The notes under the pieces: model-generated
The model's input: only the letters and a program-made list of their open reading frames with translations
Database searches by the model: none
Told to the model about the DNA's origin: nothing
Shown: one piece after another, positions 59,394 to 64,000 of the stretch
How positions within the stretch are numbered: position 1 is the first letter of the stretch
How the letters are laid out: each line of letters begins with the position of its first letter
Position numbers and translations under genes: made by a program
From: Chalara sp. BL73
Lineage: Eukaryota > Ascomycota > Leotiomycetes > Helotiales
DNA length: 64,000 bases
NCBI GenBank assembly: GCA_918026815.1
Contig: CAKJVC010000148.1
Location: 930,001 to 994,000, forward strand
Direction of reading: 5' to 3'

Positions 59394-62300
59394 ATGCTCT
59401 CACCAATACGCGCCGGTCGATCAAGCAGACCATGCGCCAGTTTTGTGCGCCTCGCCAGCTATAGAGCGCATCACCTCCGCGAGAGCACCCTATGTTCTCT
59501 GCGAGGACGACAATATGTCACAGAGGCTGCAGAACGAGACGTGAGCTTTGGTATGTCGCTTGGATAAGTAGCGATTTAAGGGCCTTCTCTAACACCCCGC
59601 AGAACCATCAGGATCCCGCTTCAACGAGATAGGAGTTCAGCAGCTCAGCGGTCATGTATTTTCTCAGATTTTCAAGAATGGAGCAGATCCCACTCCTAAG
59701 GAGCTCGTAGCGCTGTCCAAAGATCACCTACGGCGCCATGAGCTTCTGGGGAAGAATACGGACAACACTCCACCGATTTCGTTCGACCTCCCGGAGCTTC
59801 AAGGGCAAACGCTGGACGAGCATTTTCATAAGCTTGGTGTGCATGCAGCGGAACCGTATCTTTCACTAGCACAACGATTTGTGAGGGCAAACGCTCCCCC
59901 AAAGCCGCGGAAATGGGTGCACAAGAGCGGATGGACAAAATATTATCCTGATGGCAGAACAGAGGCTGTGGATGCTCCAGAGGAGGAAATGCTATGTTTC
60001 GACACCGAGGTTATGTGGAAAGAGAGCTCTTTTGCCGTGATGGCATGCGCAGTTAGTCCTACAAATTGGTATGCCTGGCTATCACCATGGCTGCTAGGAG
60101 AGACGGAAAATGACCGGCATCTGATACCACTGGGAGATCCCACCAAGGCGAGGGTTATTGTAGGACATAATATTGGTTACGATCGTGCGCGTATAGCTGA
60201 GGAATACGACATCAAACAGTCGAGAAACAACTTTCTCGATACCATGTCCTTACACGTTGCTGTAAATGGAATGTGCTCGCGACAGCGGCCGACCTGGATG
60301 AAGCACAAGAAAAGCAGAGAGCTGCGAGATAAGATTGCTTCAGAAACAGATAATGCCGAATTAGCAACACTCCTAGGAAATAAGGCTCTAACCGAAGAGG
60401 AGGAAGAACTGTGGGTAGGTCGGAGCTCTATCAATTCATTGAGAGACGTGGCAAAATTCCATCTCGACGTCACAATTGACAAGGCCCAGCGAGAATATTT
60501 TGGAGAACTCGACCGAGCTGGTGTACGGGAGAAATTGGACGAGCTTCTCGACTACTGTGCTGCGGATGTGGTTATCACTCACCGTGTCTACAAGATTGTA
60601 TTCCCAAACTTCTTGGAAACTTGTCCCCATCCGGTCAGCTTTGCTGCGTTAAGGCATTTATCGTCAGTTATTCTGCCAGTGGATAAGTCATGGGAGTCAT
60701 ATATTGCAAACGCCGAGGCAACCTACCGGCGATTATCCGATGGGGTACAAGACAGACTTATTACACTCACGAATCAGGCATTGGAGATCAAAGCGGACTC
60801 TGAAAAGTGGAGTAAGGACCCTTGGCTGAGTCAAATGGACTGGTCTGGGCAGGAAATTAAGATGGTGAAAGGGAAGAAGAAGAATGACCCTCCCAGACCT
60901 GCCGCGAGACAGAAGATGCCTGGCATGCCTATATGGTATAAGGATCTATTTGCAAAGAAAGATGGCCCAATTGGTCTCACAGTTCGCACTCGTATTGCAC
61001 CTTTACTTTTGCGGCTTTCTTGGGACGGGTATCCTCTAGTATGGTCCAATAAGTATGGTTGGACTTTCAAAGTGCCGCAGGACAAGGCAGAGGGATATCA
61101 ACGTTCAACCGGCATGACTCAGTGCTCCGCTTTTGAGGAGGATGACATGCACTTAAAAATGGATAGGAGTGGTACCTATTTCAAACTGCCTCATAAGGAT
61201 GGCCCCACTGCTCGTTGCGCGAATCCTATGGCTAAGGGATATCTACCATATTTTGAAAAGGGCATTCTATCTTCTGAATTTGCGTATGCTAAAGAGGCCT
61301 TAGAGATGAATGCTTCTTGCTCTTACTGGATAAGTGCGAGGGACAGAATAATGTCACAGATGGTGGTTTATGAAAGTGACGGTGCAAAGGGCCCAGCTAA
61401 AACAAGCGGAGGATCGGAAACAGGCTACATTCTACCTCAGGTGATTCCCATGGGCACAATAACGAGAAGAGCCGTCGAGAACACTTGGCTTACTGCTAGC
61501 AATGCCAAAAAGAATCGAGTAGGATCTGAACTAAAATCCATTGTGAAAGCTCCACCTGGTTATTGCTTCGTTGGCGCAGATGTAGACTCGGAGGAGCTCT
61601 GGATCGCAAGTCTTGTTGGCGATGCGCAATTCAAGTTACACGGAGGAAATGCGGTCGGCTTTATGACTCTAGAAGGCACCAAAGCAGCCGGAACAGATCT
61701 TCATTCCCGTACCGCCAGCATTCTAGGGATTACTAGAAACGATGCGAAGGTGTTTAATTATGGACGCATCTACGGAGCGGGCCTCAAATTTGCGTCTACC
61801 TTACTTCGTCAATTTAACCCCAGTCTATCGGAGTTAGAAACTTCCAAAACAGCATCAAATCTCTACAAGGCTACGAAAGGGACGAAAACTAATAAGAAGG
61901 CTCTTCACAAAAGTCCCTTCTGGAGAGGTGGTACCGAAAGCTTCGTGTTCAATAAGCTAGAAGAGTTTGCTGAGCAAGAACGACCTAAGACTCCTGTACT
62001 TGGCGCAGGTATCACAGAAGCGCTCATGTCCCGCTTTGTCAGCAAAGGCGGTTTCATGACATCACGCATCAACTGGGCAATCCAATCCTCTGGAGTCGAT
62101 TATTTGCATCTACTTATCATCTCTATGGATTATCTGATCAAGCAGTATAGCATTGATGCTCGTCTTGCAATTACAGTGCATGACGAAATTCGGTATCTTG
62201 TCAGGGAGAAAGATAAATATAGAGCAGCTTTAGCTCTCCAGGTATCGAATCTTTGGACTCGAGCAATGTTCTCACAGCAAATGGGCATCAATGATCTTCC

Positions 62301-62847
62301 ACAATCTTGCGCCTACTTCTCAGCTGTGGATATTGACCATGTCCTGAGGAAGGAGGTGGATATGGATTGCATTACTCCATCAAACTTAGAAAAGATCCCA
62401 CATGGCGAGTCGCTCGACATAATGACTCTGCTGGCGAACCCAGCATCTAACTTAGGGTCGCCAACTTCCAATACCGACCTTTCTACTATACCGTACCAGC
62501 ACCGAGTCCCAGTCATGGAATCTCTTCAGCAAGGATTGTCAAATCTGATCTTCATGAAGGCCCAGATCACAGCAGATGATAAGGAACTGAGAGATATCGT
62601 CAAGGAGCAGAAAGTCAAAGCGGATCAAGAGAAGGGAATAGTTAGCACTGTGCGAGTAAAGAAAGCTCGGGCCATCAAGCCATACTTTGCGCATGCAGAA
62701 CTGATGGAAGAACCCATAACTGTCTCTGCTGCGCTAGGCACTGGCAATTATATGCGACGAGATGCGGACAGCTACAAGAATGGGAATTATGGAGGTTGGG
62801 ACCGCCCAATTTCAAGGGCAGGCGCGAGAACTGCGAGCTGGCGGTGA
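59394..62847 (+). CDS. MIP1: Mitochondrial DNA polymerase gamma, catalytic subunit
   Basis: Exons 59394-59550 and 59603-62847 give 1133 residues. Exon 1 is an Arg/Ser-rich mitochondrial targeting sequence (MLSPIRAGRSSRPCASF). The 3'-5' exonuclease has FDTEVMW (Exo I), VGHNIGYDRARI (Exo II) and YCAADVVITHRVY (Exo III). The family-A polymerase domain shows VGADVDSEELWIASLVGD (motif A), TRNDAKVFNYGRIYGAG (motif B, the O helix) and VHDEIRYLV (motif C). A C-terminal extension of about 150 residues, typical of ascomycete Mip1, ends the protein. It replicates and repairs mitochondrial DNA. No defects seen. Confidence 0.96.
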
Positions 62848-63072
62848 GCATCGGTCATGTGTAATATTGTATTTGATGACAAACTGATCGGTATTCCCTT
62901 TGTAAGCTAAGTCGTTCGTTTTGGAGACTTGAAAAGGCGTTGTTTGTATTATATATTGTACGAGATTTGCGTACAATCTAGGGTCGGATGGGTATCTGGA
63001 TCAAAGCATAGCATCGGCGCTGGTGTGAGCAATTATGTAAAGTTGAAAGTATAGTCTTGGTTTGGAGCCTGT

Positions 63073-64000
63073 GCCATCTGCCCAATGTCAAGCTTAGTGA
63101 TCCGCCTAAGTACGAGGCTTTATTCTACTCTTGGAGCGACCCAAATAAGAGAGAAAGCATCCGATGTGCTTATGCCACTACTGGATCACAACCACCACAA
63201 CGTGATTAAAAAAGGCAGCGGGTCCTACGCGTGACTTCGTTGTTTGGATCTGGATAGCCTAAGCATGCAAGCGGCAAGCATATGGAAGTAATGGATCAGT
63301 ATTTCGGGCTGGGAGTAACGTCAAGCTCTGCCTCCGCTCTTCATCGGCAGCGCTCAAGGAATGCCAGCAGGCTTCTCTGGGTTGATGTGATTTGTATTGA
63401 TCAAGCGGACAAATTCCGAACGGGGTCGCCAAGTAGCGCTCATGTGCCTGATATATAGCCAAGCTAGTCGAGTGGTTATCTGCCATGGGGAGAGCAGCGA
63501 CTATAGCGATTCAGCGATGAGGTCGCTCTCTCGAATACATGGTTCGGATTTTGGATGTAAACCGCATAATGGCCTGGCAGTTAGGTCATTAAAATTGATT
63601 TTTCTCACATATGCAACCTTGATTATAGGCTCAAGCAACCGTGTGATTCGTCGTGTCCTTGGAGATCAAGAACAACCACACCGGAGATTGGCATGCTTGT
63701 TGCTCTTTTCAACCGTCCATGGTTCAGTCGTGCATGGACCTTGCAAGAAGTGATTCTCGCAAAGCCCGCAACCGTCTATTGCGACAAGCACGTTATACCT
63801 TGGGAAGGCTTCACGGGGTTTGAAGAGCTTAACAACTCGGCCGAGTGGCTCCAGCGTCTGCCACTGGCTATGGTATAACGAAGAATAGCCGTTATACGGT
63901 ATAGAAAGGGCGAGTACACCTTGCTGAAAGGATTGATCGCGAGTCGACAATGCGAGTCTTCAGGGGTGCGAGACAGAGTATATGCTGTTATTCCATTACT
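63073..64000 (+). pseudogene. HET-domain (heterokaryon incompatibility) gene, frameshifted, runs off right edge
   Basis: HET-domain blocks appear in order but in different frames. KLSDPPKYEALFYSWSDPNK comes near 63090-63150, LLWVDVICIDQAD near 63377-63412, GRQVALMCLIYSQASRVVI at about 63424-63480 with GESSDYSD after it, RPWFSRAWTLQEVILAKPATVYC from about 63712, and a segment near 63950 (SGVRDRVYAVIPLL) like the PRDKVYALLGL block. At least three frame changes and a stop after the first block cannot be explained by introns. Intact HET proteins trigger incompatibility cell death; this copy looks dead. HET genes are numerous and often decay, so this is ordinary in Pezizomycotina. Confidence 0.72.

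Noticed and set aside
59696..61085. Minus-strand frames within MIP1
   Set aside because: Shadows of the polymerase gamma coding sequence.

Overview
The window looks like chromosomal DNA of a filamentous ascomycete (Pezizomycotina; Leotiomycetes-like gene content is only a guess). Most genes are split by short introns of about 45-75 nt with GTAAGT-type donors. Nuclear housekeeping genes of fungal type are present: POT1, importin alpha, mitochondrial DNA polymerase gamma, QCR8, an MKT1 homologue and an SLX8-type RING protein. Fungus-specific families also occur: Zn(II)2Cys6 regulator, HET domain, 2EXR/F-box, rhodopsin-domain membrane protein. All exon joins were made by eye from frame, splice consensus and family memory; no alignment was run.

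Left part (1-7 kb) is gene-poor and partly AT-rich. It holds the 5' end of a secreted intradiol dioxygenase, a decayed small secreted-protein remnant and a 5'-truncated MFS transporter pseudogene whose four in-frame stops all fit single C:G-to-T:A transitions. From 7 to 29 kb lies an accessory block resembling a secondary-metabolism cluster: MFS exporter, zinc alcohol dehydrogenase, ACC-synthase-like PLP aminotransferase (apparent frameshift), rhodopsin-domain protein, NRPS-like A-T didomain protein without a reductase or thioesterase, FAD monooxygenase, O-acetylhomoserine sulfhydrylase, a second (DHA2-type) MFS exporter and a secreted arylsulfotransferase. Several of these act on sulfur or on carboxyl/amine groups, so a small sulfur-containing aryl or amino-acid product is conceivable, but this is inference.

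From 30 kb onward the window is mostly conserved: POT1 and importin alpha (divergent), a ketopantoate-reductase-like gene, then a divergent pair of a prolyl 4-hydroxylase and a PDI-like protein that share a 400-bp intergenic region. The PDI-like protein has lost its CxxC active site, which is encoded across two 8-nt microexons, and ends in HTEL. In animals PDI is the beta subunit of collagen prolyl 4-hydroxylase, so this pair is the most interesting hypothesis in the window. Next come a frameshifted 2EXR/F-box gene, a Zn2Cys6 regulator, QCR8 (a small three-exon gene easily missed), MKT1-like, a 2OG-Fe(II) oxygenase, a Gfo/Idh/MocA oxidoreductase divergent from an allantoate-type permease, a CofD-like protein, an STUbL RING protein divergent from MIP1, and a broken HET gene at the right edge.

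Three promoters carry a perfect TCACGTGA palindrome. No tRNA, rRNA, CRISPR or intact transposon was recognised.
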